Counted from the stretch's first letter, positions 25,188 through 37,081 are shown. The stretch: DNA of 64,000 nucleotides from Clostridiales bacterium (GCA_029265405.1 JAJUJI010000007.1:1-64000), one strand, 5' to 3'. Program-made: numbers and translations. The notes: generated from the sequence alone by a model not told the origin.

Positions 25188-25766
25188 ATGAGGAGCGCGG
25201 AGATAACGAGGAAAACGAGGGAAACCGATATAAGCCTGTCGCTCTGCCTTGAGGGGGGCGATGTTTGCGCCGATACCGGCATAGGCTTTTTCGACCATAT
25301 GCTCAATTCGCTGTTTTTCCACAGCGGAATGGGGGCCGTACTGAAGGCCGTCGGCGATTTGAATGTGGATGCCCACCATACGGTGGAGGATGTGGGCATA
25401 GTAATAGGGCAGGCCCTGCGCGAGGCCCTGGGCGACAAGAAGGGAATAGCGCGCTTTGCGCACGCATACGCGCCCATGGACGAAGCCCTTGCCTTTGCCG
25501 CGCTCGACATAAGCGGCAGGCCGTATTTGGTGTACGACGCGCCCATGCCGCAGGAATTCATCGGGCAGTACGACACCTGCCTGACCGTGGAATTCATGCG
25601 CGCGCTGACCGTGTCGGGCGGCCTTACCCTGCACATGAAGGCCGTATACGGGGATAATTCTCATCATGTGACGGAGGCGCTGTTCAAGGCCCTGGCGCTT
25701 GCCCTTAAGGCGGCGGTCAGGATAACGGGGAGCGGAGCCTCGTCAACGAAAGGAAAATTGGATTGA
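25188..25766 (+). CDS. hisB: Imidazoleglycerol-phosphate dehydratase
   Basis: This encodes 192 residues, the monofunctional length. Metal-binding motifs are TGIGFFDHMLNSLFFHSG, DAHHTVEDVGIVIGQAL, and DNSHHVTEALFKALA near the end. It dehydrates IGP to imidazole-acetol phosphate. It starts three bases after hisD, and its stop overlaps the hisA TTG start. Its substrate would normally come from HisH/HisF, which are missing from this operon. Confidence 0.95.
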   Translation: MRSAEITRKTRETDISLSLCLEGGDVCADTGIGFFDHMLNSLFFHSGMGAVLKAVGDLNVDAHHTVEDVGIVIGQALREALGDKKGIARFAHAYAPMDEALAFAALDISGRPYLVYDAPMPQEFIGQYDTCLTVEFMRALTVSGGLTLHMKAVYGDNSHHVTEALFKALALALKAAVRITGSGASSTKGKLD

Positions 25767-26482
25767 CCATATTGCCATCAATCGACTTGAAGGACGGCAG
25801 GTGCGTCCGCCTGAGAAGGGGCGACTTCGGCACCGTCCATGAGGTGGCGCCCAGCGTCCTTGATACCACGTCGGCCTTCAAAAACGCGGGAGCCGAAATT
25901 ATCCATGTGGTGGATCTGGACGCGGCCAAGACCGGCAGCCGCGTCAACAGGGACATCGTCGCGGCCTTATGCGGTGTCACGGGGCTTAGGATAGAGCTTG
26001 GCGGCGGGCTGCGCGATATGGCCGGCTTGGAGGACGCCGACGCTATGGGCGTCTGGCGGATGATAATCGGCTCCGCTGCGGTGAGCGACCCCGGCTTTGC
26101 CGCCGAGGCCGCAGGGCGCTACGGAGAGCGCATAGCCGTCGGCATTGACGCGCTCGGCGGCAGGGTGAGGACTCACGGCTGGCTGGACGACGGCGGAAGG
26201 GACGCTTTTGACTTCGCCACGGAAATGGAACGGCTGGGCGTCGGCACAATAATATATACGGATATCAGCCGGGACGGCATGCTTTCCGGCCCCCCGCTTG
26301 ACGATCTGAGGAAGCTTCGCGGCATGCTGCGCTGCGGCCTGGTGGCCAGCGGCGGAGTCAGGGACATGGACGACATCATGGCGCTGAAAAAAATCGGCAT
26401 AGACGGCGTCATAATAGGCAAGGCCTATTATGAGGGAACGATAGATCTGGCCGAGGCCGTAAAAGAGGGGGCGCGGGCGTGA
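25763..26482 (+). CDS. hisA: ProFAR isomerase (HisA)
   Basis: This encodes 239 residues from TTG 25763 (TTGA overlap with the hisB stop). It is a TIM barrel with two phosphate-binding half-repeats: LPSIDLKDGRCVRLRRGDFG, IELGGGLRDM, YTDISRDGMLSGP and ASGGVRDMDD. The opening residues and RDGM loop fit HisA rather than HisF, which begins with a KRIIPCLDV-type sequence. It performs the Amadori isomerisation of ProFAR. Confidence 0.92.
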   Translation: MTILPSIDLKDGRCVRLRRGDFGTVHEVAPSVLDTTSAFKNAGAEIIHVVDLDAAKTGSRVNRDIVAALCGVTGLRIELGGGLRDMAGLEDADAMGVWRMIIGSAAVSDPGFAAEAAGRYGERIAVGIDALGGRVRTHGWLDDGGRDAFDFATEMERLGVGTIIYTDISRDGMLSGPPLDDLRKLRGMLRCGLVASGGVRDMDDIMALKKIGIDGVIIGKAYYEGTIDLAEAVKEGARA

Positions 26483-26808
26483 ATTTGGACGCCAAAATAA
26501 TAGATTCCGTATTCTCAAGGGACGGTCTTGTGCCCGTGATCATACAGGACGCCTGCACGCTGAGGGTTTTGATGCTCGGCTACACAAACCGCGAGGCCTT
26601 CGAGCTGACCGTGAAAACAAAAACCGCCTGGTTCTACAGCCGCAGCAGGCGGGCCCTCTGGAACAAGGGCGAGACCTCGGGCAATTTTCTGCATGTCCGG
26701 GAAATTTGCGCCGATTGCGATGTAGACACGCTGCTCTATGTCTGCGAGCCCGAAGGGCCAACCTGCCATACAGGAGAAGCAAGCTGCTTTTTCAACAAAA
26801 TCATGTGA
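26479..26808 (+). CDS. hisI: Phosphoribosyl-AMP cyclohydrolase
   Basis: This encodes 109 residues from GTG 26479, overlapping the hisA stop. Characteristic stretches are AWFYSRSRRALWNKGETSGN and the zinc site CADCDVDTLLYVCEPEGPTC followed by HTGEASCFF. It opens the adenine ring of PR-AMP. It is separate from hisE rather than fused. Confidence 0.95.
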   Translation: MNLDAKIIDSVFSRDGLVPVIIQDACTLRVLMLGYTNREAFELTVKTKTAWFYSRSRRALWNKGETSGNFLHVREICADCDVDTLLYVCEPEGPTCHTGEASCFFNKIM

Positions 26809-26822
26809 AAGGCGCAACGACG

Positions 26823-27149
26823 ATGGAAGACGCGTTTAAAGCTTTATACGATACCATTATGGACAGAAGGGCAAACCCGGCAGAAGGCTCCTATACGTGC
26901 TACCTGTTTCAGCAGGGCCTGGACAAGATGCTGAAAAAGGTGGGGGAGGAATGCGCCGAGACGATCATAGCCTCCAAAAACGGCGATAAGGAGGCGCTTG
27001 TCGGCGAAATATCCGACCTTATATTCCACCTGTCGGTGCTTATGGCCGAGAAGGGAATAAGACCCGACGACATTGCCGCCGAGCTTGTCAGGCGCAGCGC
27101 AAAAACGGGAAACCTGAAGCAGTTTCACATAACAGACAAAAATACATGA
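26823..27149 (+). CDS. hisE: Phosphoribosyl-ATP pyrophosphohydrolase
   Basis: This encodes 108 residues. ATG 26823 follows GAAAGG. MazG-like helices carry KKVGEECAETIIASKNGD and EISDLIFHLSVLMAEKG, the metal-binding core. It converts PR-ATP to PR-AMP. It is the last recognisable his gene; its stop overlaps the next start (ATGA at 27146), so the following gene is in the same transcript. Confidence 0.95.
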   Translation: MEDAFKALYDTIMDRRANPAEGSYTCYLFQQGLDKMLKKVGEECAETIIASKNGDKEALVGEISDLIFHLSVLMAEKGIRPDDIAAELVRRSAKTGNLKQFHITDKNT

Positions 27150-27502
27150 AAAGCAAATGGCTCGCCCTCATCCTCGCGCTTATCCTGGCCGCCTCCGCGG
27201 CGGCCCTGCTGCTTGCGCCCAAAAACGGATCGAGGGCAAGGATATATAAGGACGGCGAGCTGTTCTGCATTATTGACCTGTCGGGCGTTTCCGAGCCCTA
27301 TACCGTGGAGGTGGGCGGCGGAAACATCGTAAGGGTCGAAAGGGGGCGCATACGCATGGAAAGCGCCGATTGCCCGGACAGGCTCTGCGTCAATCAAGGC
27401 TGGTCCTCATCCTCGGCAAAGCCCATAGTCTGCCTGCCCAACAGGGTGATGATAATCGTAGATGGCGGCTCCGGCGGGGAGCCGGACGCTGTTTCAAGGT
27501 GA
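27146..27502 (+). CDS. NusG domain II-containing membrane-anchored protein
   Basis: This encodes 118 residues: one N-terminal membrane segment (WLALILALILAASAAALLLA), then a small beta domain with ARIYKDGELFCIIDLSG, DCPDRLCVNQGW and PIVCLPNRVMIIV. This is the NusG-II family found in Firmicutes next to Gx/hepS-type transporter genes. Function is unknown. It overlaps hisE and precedes a Gx transporter, an arrangement seen in related bacteria. Confidence 0.85.
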   Translation: MKSKWLALILALILAASAAALLLAPKNGSRARIYKDGELFCIIDLSGVSEPYTVEVGGGNIVRVERGRIRMESADCPDRLCVNQGWSSSSAKPIVCLPNRVMIIVDGGSGGEPDAVSR

Positions 27503-27506
27503 GCGC

Positions 27507-28025
27507 ATGAGACTGCCAAATCCGCGGAAAATTGCCGCTCTGGCGCTGCTGACCGCCGCCGCGCTTATAATTTATATCGCGGAGGCGCAGATTCCGCCGC
27601 TTATTGCCGTTCCGGGCGTAAAGCTGGGCCTCTCCAACGTTATTGTGCTGACGGCGCTGTATCTGTACGGGCGTAAAGAAGCCGCCGCGGTGCTGGCGCT
27701 GAAGGTAAGCCTCGGCTCCTTTTTGAGCGGCCAGCCTTCGGGCTTTTTATACAGCGCGGTCGGCGGCGCGCTTTGCCTGTTCGTTATGCTGGCGCTGAAG
27801 CGCGCCGCAAGCGAAAAGCAGCTTTGGGCCGTCAGCGCCTTTGGGGCCATAGCCTTCAACATGGGCCAGCTGGCGGTTGCCGCGGCCGTTATGGGCTCGG
27901 ACAGGCTGCTGTGGTACGCGCCGGTGCTGGCGATATCGGGGGTGATAACCGGCGTTTTTACGGGCGTCCTGGCGCAGCTGGTTTTGCCGAGGCTGAGGAA
28001 GGCTCTGGACGGGGGCGGGAAGTGA
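27507..28025 (+). CDS. Gx transporter / heptaprenyl diphosphate synthase component I-like membrane protein
   Basis: This encodes 172 residues. ATG 27507 follows AAGGTGAG. About five membrane segments are present: LALLTAAALIIYIAEAQIPP, VPGVKLGLSNVIVLTALYLY, and LGSFLSGQPSGFLYSAVGG with a family-typical glycine pattern. These proteins are annotated as Gx transporters, related to ECF S-components, or as heptaprenyl diphosphate synthase component I; the substrate is unclear. It ends the his transcription unit. Confidence 0.82.
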   Translation: MRLPNPRKIAALALLTAAALIIYIAEAQIPPLIAVPGVKLGLSNVIVLTALYLYGRKEAAAVLALKVSLGSFLSGQPSGFLYSAVGGALCLFVMLALKRAASEKQLWAVSAFGAIAFNMGQLAVAAAVMGSDRLLWYAPVLAISGVITGVFTGVLAQLVLPRLRKALDGGGK

Positions 28026-28056
28026 AACCGCCGGCTTCGTTGAAACGCAAAATTGC

Positions 28057-28092
28057 AGCCGCGCCGGAAGGCTTTGCTTCCGGCGCGGCTTT
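28057..28092. terminator. Strong hairpin ending the his operon
   Basis: A perfect 14-bp stem (28057-28070 with 28077-28090) has a six-base loop. It is followed by TTTAA on the plus strand and flanked by AATTTTGC on the minus, so it can serve both convergent units. Confidence 0.75.
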
Positions 28093-28110
28093 AATGCGAT
28101 TGCGCGGCCT

Positions 28111-28935
28111 TTATCGGCCCGGCAGGTAATTGCTGGGATTTATGCAATAGCCGTCGTATGTCATCTGAAAGTGCAGGTGGGCCACGTCTCCTATTTCGGC
28201 CAAAGCGGTTTCGCCGACGGAGCCGATCACGTCGCCCATTTTTACATTATCCCCCGCTTTGACGGCCGGCTCGGCGGCAAGATTGCTGTAGACGCTCTTG
28301 AGGCTCCCTCCGTGGCTGATGACCACCGTGGTTCCGAACATGTCGTCGGCGTAAACGCTTTCCACGGTGCCGTTTGCCGCGGCCGCAACCTTGGTTCCCA
28401 GAGGAGCGTAAATATCTATGCCCGCGTGGGTACGCCAATCGGCCATGGTCTTGTCATAGGCAAGCGCCTCGACGGAATAGGCTCTGGACGTATTGCCGGA
28501 AACCGGCCACATGAAATCCGTGGCGACGGCGGCCGCGTATTGCTGAGCCTCCCCGGCATCCTCCGCATATGCCGCAGCCTCGTCCGCGCCGCCCGCCGGT
28601 TCCGAAGCCTTGCCGGAGCCGGATGCAGCCGCCGCAGGCTGGGCCTCGCCGGGCAGTGCCTCGCCGGCGGCTGCGTTCGGAGCGGAGGTAAACTGGGGCG
28701 GCTGAGCGATCGGGTTATCCTGAGCTTTGTAAGGGGAAGCTGAAGGCTGAGGCGAGGAGGTAAGCTTTGCGCTCATCGCTTCCTCGGAAAGCTTTCCTGC
28801 CTTATCCATGCTGCTGCTCAAGACCCACGCGGTCACGCCTATAACCGCGACGCATATGAAAAGCACCAGATAAAAGCCCCTGTCGCCGATGTAGTCCAAC
28901 GCCCTTTTGAAGAAAGGCTCCTTTTTGTCGTTCAC
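28111..28935 (-). CDS. M23-family peptidase, SpoIIQ-like
   Basis: This encodes about 274 residues. GTG 28935 is preferred over GTG 28944 because the GAGGTGA ribosome-binding site covers the latter. One membrane segment (GFYLVLFICVAVIGVTAWVL) and a long Ala/Pro/Gly/Glu linker lead to a LytM domain with intact zinc ligands (THAGIDIYAPLG and HLHFQMTYDG). The short N-terminus, single anchor and size resemble SpoIIQ, the forespore partner of SpoIIIAH. Clostridial SpoIIQ keeps its zinc site, unlike Bacillus. A general cell-wall peptidase is the alternative. Confidence 0.75.
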   Translation of the reverse strand: MNDKKEPFFKRALDYIGDRGFYLVLFICVAVIGVTAWVLSSSMDKAGKLSEEAMSAKLTSSPQPSASPYKAQDNPIAQPPQFTSAPNAAAGEALPGEAQPAAAASGSGKASEPAGGADEAAAYAEDAGEAQQYAAAVATDFMWPVSGNTSRAYSVEALAYDKTMADWRTHAGIDIYAPLGTKVAAAANGTVESVYADDMFGTTVVISHGGSLKSVYSNLAAEPAVKAGDNVKMGDVIGSVGETALAEIGDVAHLHFQMTYDGYCINPSNYLPGR

Positions 28936-28948
28936 TTTGGTCACCTCA

Positions 28949-28986
28949 TAAAATAAGTCTCTGCGGTAATTATTTCCCGCAGAGAC
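28949..28986 (-). terminator. Terminator of the glycolytic operon
   Basis: On the minus strand GTCTCTGCGG (28986-28977) pairs with CCGCAGAGAC (28966-28957) and is followed by TTATTTTAT. It lies just after eno. Confidence 0.75.
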
Positions 28987-29017
28987 ATTATTTATTCAAG
29001 AGCGACCGCTTTTTTTC

Positions 29018-31829
<2,812 letters not shown>

Positions 31830-31833
<4 letters not shown>

Positions 31834-32627
31834 TTGCATGCCGCTTCAACGATGGCCGCGAAATTCTCCGCGTCCAGTGAAGCACCTCCTATCAGTCCGC
31901 CGTCTATATCGGGCTGCGCCAAAAGCTCGGCGGCGTTTTCGGCGTTCATGGAGCCCCCGTAAAGGATGGAGGCCGACCTTGCCGTTCCGGCTCCGTAAAG
32001 GCCTTTGATTACGGCTCTTATTTCGGCGCACATTTCGCCCGCCTGAAGCGGGGTAGCCGTCTTGCCGGTGCCGATCGCCCAGACAGGCTCGTATGCCACG
32101 ACGGTTTTTTGAGCAGCCTCTGTTGACAATTCAAAAAAAGCCTCCTTGAGCTGCCTTCTCACCACGTCAAATTCCGTTCCCTTTTCCCTCTGCCCGAGGG
32201 TTTCCCCGACGCATAATATGGGAATCAGGCCGGCGGAATGTGCCGCCCTGAGCTTGCGGTTTATCAGCCCGTCGTCCTCGCAGTGGTACTGCCTGCGCTC
32301 GCTGTGCCCTATTATGGCATATTTGACGCCGGCCCGCCTGAGCTGGACGGCTGAAACCTCGCCCGTCCTCGCGCCCTTTTCCGCTTCGCTCACGTCCTGG
32401 GCGCCGACGGCTATCCTCGAGCCCTCAAAGGCCTTAAGGGCGGTAGTGATATGCAAAAAGGGAACGCAAACGGCCACAAGGCAATCTGCGGCTCCGCCGC
32501 TTTCCCTGCCGGCGCTCATCCTGTCCAGAGCCGCTTTCAGGGTTTGCGCGTAAGGCTCCACATCGGAAACCAGCAGGTTCATTTTCCAATTTCCGGCTAC
32601 AAACGGTTTTCTGTATTTTTTGTTCAT
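31830..32627 (-). CDS. tpiA: Triosephosphate isomerase
   Basis: This encodes 265 residues, slightly longer than usual because of an insert SAGRESGGAADC in the N-terminal third. Catalytic residues are in AGNWKMNLL (Lys), IIGHSERRQ (His) and VAYEPVWAIGTGKTAT (Glu). Phosphate-binding GGSMNAENAAELL and GGASLDAENF are at the C-terminus. The stop overlaps gpmI. There is a gap of about 80 bases to pgk upstream. Confidence 0.97.
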
Positions 32628-32705
32628 TTCAACTCATCCCTCTCGGCTGCGCTGCGTTCTCTGCGGGCGCCTTACGGCGGCGCATGCCGCAGCTTGCGCA
32701 GCCGG

Positions 32706-33896
32706 CTACGCGTCCAGCAGGCAGGCTATCCCCGGCAGCTCCTTGCCTTCCATAAGCTCAAGGGAGGCGCCTCCGCCGGTGGATATGTGGTCCATGCTGC
32801 CGGCAAGGCCCAGCTTCGTCACCGCGGCTACGCTGTCGCCCCCGCCTATAACCGTCACGCCTCGGCACTCCGCCATTGCCCTGGCTACCGCCTCGGTGCC
32901 TTTGGAAAAGGCGTCGAACTCAAAGACTCCCATCGGGCCGTTCCATATTATGGTGCCCGCTCTTTTGATTTCCTCGGCAAAGGTTTCGCGTGTCTTTTCG
33001 CCTATGTCAAGCCCCATCATGCCGTCGGGTATATTGTCGGCCTCGCAGGCCACGGGCTCGGCGCCGGCCGAAAACTCGCTTGCCGCAAGGACGTCCGAGG
33101 GAAGTATTATCTCCACGTCCTTTGAGCTGGCCTTGACCATCATGTCTATGATGTAGGGAATTTTGTCCTCGTCAACCAGGGACTTGCCTATCCTGCCGCC
33201 CATGGCCTTGATGAAGGTGAAGGCCATGCCGCCGCCGATCAGCAGCACGTCCGCCTTGTCGATCAGGTTGTCCAGGACGGCCAGCTTGTCCGAAACCTTG
33301 GCTCCGCCGAGCACAGCAAGCAGCGGCCTGCGCGGGTTTTCCAGGGCCCCGCCTATGGCTTTCAGCTCGGCTTCAATGAGGAAGCCGCAGTAGGCGGGAA
33401 GGTAGGCGGCAACGCCCGCCGTGGAGGCGTGGGCGCGGTGTACGGTCCCGAAGGCGTCCGACACAAAAACGTCGGCAAGGGAGGCGAGCTCCTTCGCAAA
33501 GGCGGGGTCGTTTTTTTCCTCCTCCTTGTGGAAGCGCAGATTCTCCAGCAGCATGGCCTCCCCCGGCTTCAAAGCGGAGGCCATCGCGGAAACGGCGGGG
33601 CCGACGCAGTCCGGCGCCATGGCGACTTCCTTCCCCAAATACTCGCCGAGGCGCTTTGCAACGGGCTTGAGAGACAGCTCGGGCTCAAAGCCGCCCTTGG
33701 GCCTGCCGAGATGGGAGCAGAGTATCGCGGCCCCGCCCTGCTCCAGTATATATCTGATGGTGGGAAGAGCGGCCGCTATGCGGGTATCGTCGGCTATGGC
33801 GCCGTTTTTATCGAGCGGTACGTTGAAGTCGCAGCGTACCAGCGCCTTTTTGCCCTTCAAGGGTATGCCCGCGACGGTTTTTTTGTTGTAATTCAT
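32706..33896 (-). CDS. pgk: Phosphoglycerate kinase
   Basis: This encodes 396 residues. ATG 33896 follows a strong GGAGGTGG; the frame is open further upstream, but that sequence is not Pgk. Motifs are ALVRCDFNVPLDKNG, ILCSHLGRPKGG, LGGAKVSDKLAVLDNL, the ATP site GGGMAFTFIKAMGG and TGGGASLELMEG. It makes ATP from 1,3-bisphosphoglycerate. gapA, which often precedes pgk, is not next to it here. Confidence 0.97.
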   Translation of the reverse strand: MNYNKKTVAGIPLKGKKALVRCDFNVPLDKNGAIADDTRIAAALPTIRYILEQGGAAILCSHLGRPKGGFEPELSLKPVAKRLGEYLGKEVAMAPDCVGPAVSAMASALKPGEAMLLENLRFHKEEEKNDPAFAKELASLADVFVSDAFGTVHRAHASTAGVAAYLPAYCGFLIEAELKAIGGALENPRRPLLAVLGGAKVSDKLAVLDNLIDKADVLLIGGGMAFTFIKAMGGRIGKSLVDEDKIPYIIDMMVKASSKDVEIILPSDVLAASEFSAGAEPVACEADNIPDGMMGLDIGEKTRETFAEEIKRAGTIIWNGPMGVFEFDAFSKGTEAVARAMAECRGVTVIGGGDSVAAVTKLGLAGSMDHISTGGGASLELMEGKELPGIACLLDA

Positions 33897-33937
33897 TGTT
33901 CCACCTCCAAAGTATCCGGCCGCAAAAAACCGGATTG

Positions 33938-34399
33938 CTATGTCAGACCCATGAAATCGAGCCGGCGCAGAGCTTCGTAGCAAAAAACCGCGACCGTATT
34001 TGCAAGATTCATGCTTCGCGCGTTTGAAATCATGGGCAGCCTCAGGCATCTGCTTTCGTATTTTTCGCGCAGCCAGGCGGGCAAGCCGGCTGTTTCCTTG
34101 CCGAACATAATAAAGCAGCCGTCGGTAAAATCGGCCTCCGTGTATCTTTTTTTAGCCTTGGTGCTTGTGAGCCAGAGGTTTTCATCCCCGTTGACGCGGA
34201 AAAAGTCATCAAGATTGTCGTATACTCGGACATCAAGCAGATGCCAGTAGTCAAGCCCGGCCCGCTTGACCGCCTTTTCCGAGATGTCGAAGCCGAGCGG
34301 GCGCACAAGATGGAGCCTTGTCCCGGTCACCGCGCAGGTGCGCGCGATATTGCCCGTGTTCTGCGGTATCTCAGGCTCGACCAGAACAACGTTTATCAT
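33938..34399 (-). CDS. trmL: tRNA (cytidine/uridine-34-2'-O)-methyltransferase
   Basis: This encodes 153 residues, the minimal SPOUT fold. Motifs are VVLVEPEIPQNTGNIARTCA at the N-terminus, MFGKETAGLP (SAM knot) and LPMISNARSMNLANTVAVFCYEALRR at the end. It 2'-O-methylates the wobble base of tRNA-Leu isoacceptors. It precedes pgk by 41 bases on the same strand. Confidence 0.93.
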   Translation of the reverse strand: MINVVLVEPEIPQNTGNIARTCAVTGTRLHLVRPLGFDISEKAVKRAGLDYWHLLDVRVYDNLDDFFRVNGDENLWLTSTKAKKRYTEADFTDGCFIMFGKETAGLPAWLREKYESRCLRLPMISNARSMNLANTVAVFCYEALRRLDFMGLT

Positions 34400-34585
34400 T
34401 GACCTAAACCCCTGGAAGCTTTTCTTTAGAAGCTGATTTTGTGCATAGTGCTGTAAAATTAAGCATACGTAAACATATTATACCTGCATGCCGCGATATT
34501 CAATAATAAAAAATAACGAATTTTGCCTTGTTTTTGCCGCTCTGCGGTTTATTATACCCGAATTTGCCGCGGAATCAAATCATCC

Positions 34586-34614
34586 TTTACAAAGCGGGCC
34601 GGCTTTGCTATAAT
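34586..34614 (+). promoter_or_regulatory. tRNA-Arg promoter
   Basis: TTTACA (34586-34591) and TATAAT (34609-34614) are separated by 17 bases, ending 36 bases before the tRNA. Confidence 0.8.
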
Positions 34615-34650
34615 ACCTTGGCGCCGCAAGACGCATGCGCCTTGCTTTAT

Positions 34651-34727
34651 GCGCCGGTAGCTCAGCTGGATAGAGCGTCGGCCTCCGGAGCCGAAGGTCG
34701 TGGGTTCGAATCCCGTCCGGCGTGCCA
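34651..34727 (+). tRNA. tRNA-Arg (anticodon CCG)
   Basis: This is a 77-base cloverleaf: acceptor GCGCCGG/CCGGCGT, D arm GCTCAGCTGGATAGAGC, anticodon stem TCGGC/GCCGA with loop CTCCGGA (anticodon CCG, reads CGG), and T arm GTGGGTTCGAATCCCGT. CCA is encoded. It has its own promoter and terminator and lies beside the AT-rich block that begins downstream. Confidence 0.97.
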
Positions 34728-34729
34728 AT

Positions 34730-34783
34730 AACTGGACACCAGTTTTGATACAATGAGTATCGAAGCAGTTGTCCAGTTTTTTT
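34730..34783 (+). terminator. tRNA terminator with extended stem
   Basis: AACTGGACA (34730-34738) pairs with TGTCCAGTT (34770-34778), followed by five further T. An inner helix GATAC/GTATC (34747-34751, 34757-34761) closes the loop. Confidence 0.8.
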
Positions 34784-34831
34784 GCAAAAGTCCTTGTTTG
34801 CAAGGGTTTTTATATACCTTTTAACTAAAGT

Positions 34832-34874
34832 AGGCTCTACGGTAACCGAGGAATGGTCGCCGTAGAGCCTTTTT
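34832..34874 (+). terminator. Second terminator-like hairpin
   Basis: AGGCTCTACGG (34832-34842) pairs with CCGTAGAGCCT (34860-34870), followed by TTTT. It lies between the tRNA and the ABC transporter block. Confidence 0.7.
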
Positions 34875-35206
34875 GCATTTTTGCCTATGGACTCTTAATT
34901 AAAGGTCTGGAGGGTGTGCTTTGGTGCCGGAGGAATAAATAAAAGGTGTAACGCTTGTTTTACGGAGACACTACCATTCCGTTCCGAAGAGTGGCATGGG
35001 CAAAGAAATCAAGTAATATGCCGAACAGCTTACAACGAAAAAAAGCGTATCTGCGACATCTACATCAAGAATGTGCTGGGTGTCCTCCAGAACGAGCCCC
35101 ACCTTTGCTTCGGCAATGCCGAACCTCAGTCCATCTTGGATGCTGATGGCGGCTATCTCTCGTTCTAAAGAAAAGTTCAGTCTCGCATAGAAAATCCACT
35201 CGTTCT
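34875..35206. other. Gene-poor stretch at the left edge of the AT-rich block
   Basis: ORFs of about 60-90 codons run through this stretch on both strands (for example 34971-35206 minus, 34914-35168 plus), but none has a ribosome-binding site or a recognisable domain. It may be a decayed fragment of whatever brought in the block. Confidence 0.4.
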
Positions 35207-37081
35207 TTATTCCGTATAATACTGCGCCTGTGCGTTCCACAGCTCGTAGTATTTGCCGTTTACATCGGCAACGAGGCTTGCGTGAGAGCCTTGCTGAATA
35301 ACTGAGCCCTCATGAAACACGGCGATTTCATCACAGAATTTGCAAGAGGACAGGCGGTGGGAGATATAGATTGCGGTCTTGTCGCCTGCGATCTCGTCGA
35401 ATTTTCCATAAACCTCTGCTTCTGCAATTGGGTCGAGAGCTGCCGTAGGCTCATCGAGGATAATGAACGGTGCATCCTTGTAAAGCGCACGGGCGATAGC
35501 GATCTTTTGCGCTTCACCACCCGACACGTCAACACCGTCTTTGTTATAATCCTTGTAAAGATAGGTTTCCGTGCCGTCTTTCATTTTAATAAATCTGTCG
35601 GAGAAGCCCGCTTTTTCAAGACAAATAATAACAAGTTCTTTATCGTAATCCATCTTACCGGCAACATTCTCACCGAGCTTCAAACTGAGCAGCTTGAAGT
35701 CCTGGAATACCACGGAGAAGATGTCCATATACTCCCGATAATTATACTTGCGAATATCAATGCCATTCAGCAGAATTTCACCCTCGGTAGGATCATACAA
35801 CCGGCACAGCAGTTTAATGAACGTGGTTTTACCCGAACCATTCATACCGACAACCGCAAGGCGTTTGCCAATTTCAAATTTCATATTGACGTTGCGGAGT
35901 GCCCAGTTATCACTACCGGGATATTTAAAAGATACGTTGCGGAACTCAACCTGATATTTTCTGTCACGGCGCTTTTCAACCGTAAGACTGCCTTGATACA
36001 TATTGTTGGGAATATCAAGGTAATCAAAAGTCAGTTCAAGGAACGGAGTGTTGTTGCACATAAGCCCAATGTTGGAAACAAGGCTTGACATACCGCCCGA
36101 TACCTTGGTGATGGCGGCAACGTACTGTGTTACCGAGCCAAGCCCGAATGCGCCTGCCAATGCTTTGAGGCATACGAAGGCATAGACAACACCCGTAAAG
36201 ATTACAGAAACGGCTGCGGATGCTGCTCCGTACAAGCCCATAGGACCCCAAGCATAATGGGCAAACATACCGTTAGAGCCGAAGGGAACTTCTTTGTTGC
36301 GGTTATATCTGTCGCATATCTTATCTTGGCGATACATTCTTACGTCGGTTGCAAGATTGCTGTAATATCCAAGATAGCCGAAGAAGCCAAACAAGCGATT
36401 TCCAAAATTATGAGAATTTGCGTGCTTTGCGTAATAGGTTCCTGCTTTGTTATTGAGCATAGGGGAAACAAAGGTAACTGCCAACATAACAATGATAACA
36501 CCGAGGACTACCAAGGGATGATCGAGGATTGCCAATGTACCGGCATCGGTGGAGACTTTGCTGGCAAACAATGTTACCGTAAGAGCAAGACCACCGAAAA
36601 TCGTAAATACAGAGGAAAGAAGTTCTCCGTAGCACTTATTCACTCTGCCAAGTCCCCAACTACCGCCGTTAGAATTCTGACGGATGGTGGATAGCATTTC
36701 GGCAGAATGTGTATCATCAAGATTGACATAGTCGGTATCCATCATTTTTTCCGAAACGATATGTTCCATCTTCAGCCACCAGCCCGCATTCTGTGTTTCT
36801 TTCCACTTGGTAAGGAACGCCGTTCCTAAAGCGATAGCTGCAGCGCAAACAATAGTAATGATAACAAGCGTTTGAAGCCGCTGTGTGTCTCTATTTCCTA
36901 CAAGCTCGTCGATTAAAAGTGCAGAGAGGAAAATGCCAACATATGGTGTGAGGGCGTTCCAGATTACGTTCACCAAATGAGACACTACCATTTGGGGATA
37001 ATGCTTGTAAATCAGTTTGAGTGCCCGATTGTTTGCTCGAAAAGCTCTGTTCAAGGTCACTTTGCTTTCAGTTATCTTCAT
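35207..37081 (-). CDS. ABC exporter half-transporter (membrane + ATPase), second of pair
   Basis: This encodes 624 residues. ATG 37081 is six bases after GGAGAGG and lies inside the end of the preceding gene, so translation is coupled. The N-terminal ~330 residues form a six-helix exporter domain. The C-terminal ATPase has Walker A VVGMNGSGKTTFIK, signature DVSGGEAQKIAIARAL, Walker B FIILDEPTAALDP and H-loop ISHRLSS. It likely pairs with the adjacent half-transporter to export a peptide or antibiotic-like compound; no precursor peptide gene was found. Confidence 0.88.
   Translation of the reverse strand: MKITESKVTLNRAFRANNRALKLIYKHYPQMVVSHLVNVIWNALTPYVGIFLSALLIDELVGNRDTQRLQTLVIITIVCAAAIALGTAFLTKWKETQNAGWWLKMEHIVSEKMMDTDYVNLDDTHSAEMLSTIRQNSNGGSWGLGRVNKCYGELLSSVFTIFGGLALTVTLFASKVSTDAGTLAILDHPLVVLGVIIVMLAVTFVSPMLNNKAGTYYAKHANSHNFGNRLFGFFGYLGYYSNLATDVRMYRQDKICDRYNRNKEVPFGSNGMFAHYAWGPMGLYGAASAAVSVIFTGVVYAFVCLKALAGAFGLGSVTQYVAAITKVSGGMSSLVSNIGLMCNNTPFLELTFDYLDIPNNMYQGSLTVEKRRDRKYQVEFRNVSFKYPGSDNWALRNVNMKFEIGKRLAVVGMNGSGKTTFIKLLCRLYDPTEGEILLNGIDIRKYNYREYMDIFSVVFQDFKLLSLKLGENVAGKMDYDKELVIICLEKAGFSDRFIKMKDGTETYLYKDYNKDGVDVSGGEAQKIAIARALYKDAPFIILDEPTAALDPIAEAEVYGKFDEIAGDKTAIYISHRLSSCKFCDEIAVFHEGSVIQQGSHASLVADVNGKYYELWNAQAQYYTE

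Noticed and set aside
25763-26482. Reading this TIM-barrel gene as hisF
   Set aside because: It begins LPSIDLKDGRCVRLRRGD, as HisA does, and lacks the KRIIPCLDV-type HisF start; so hisF is taken as missing.
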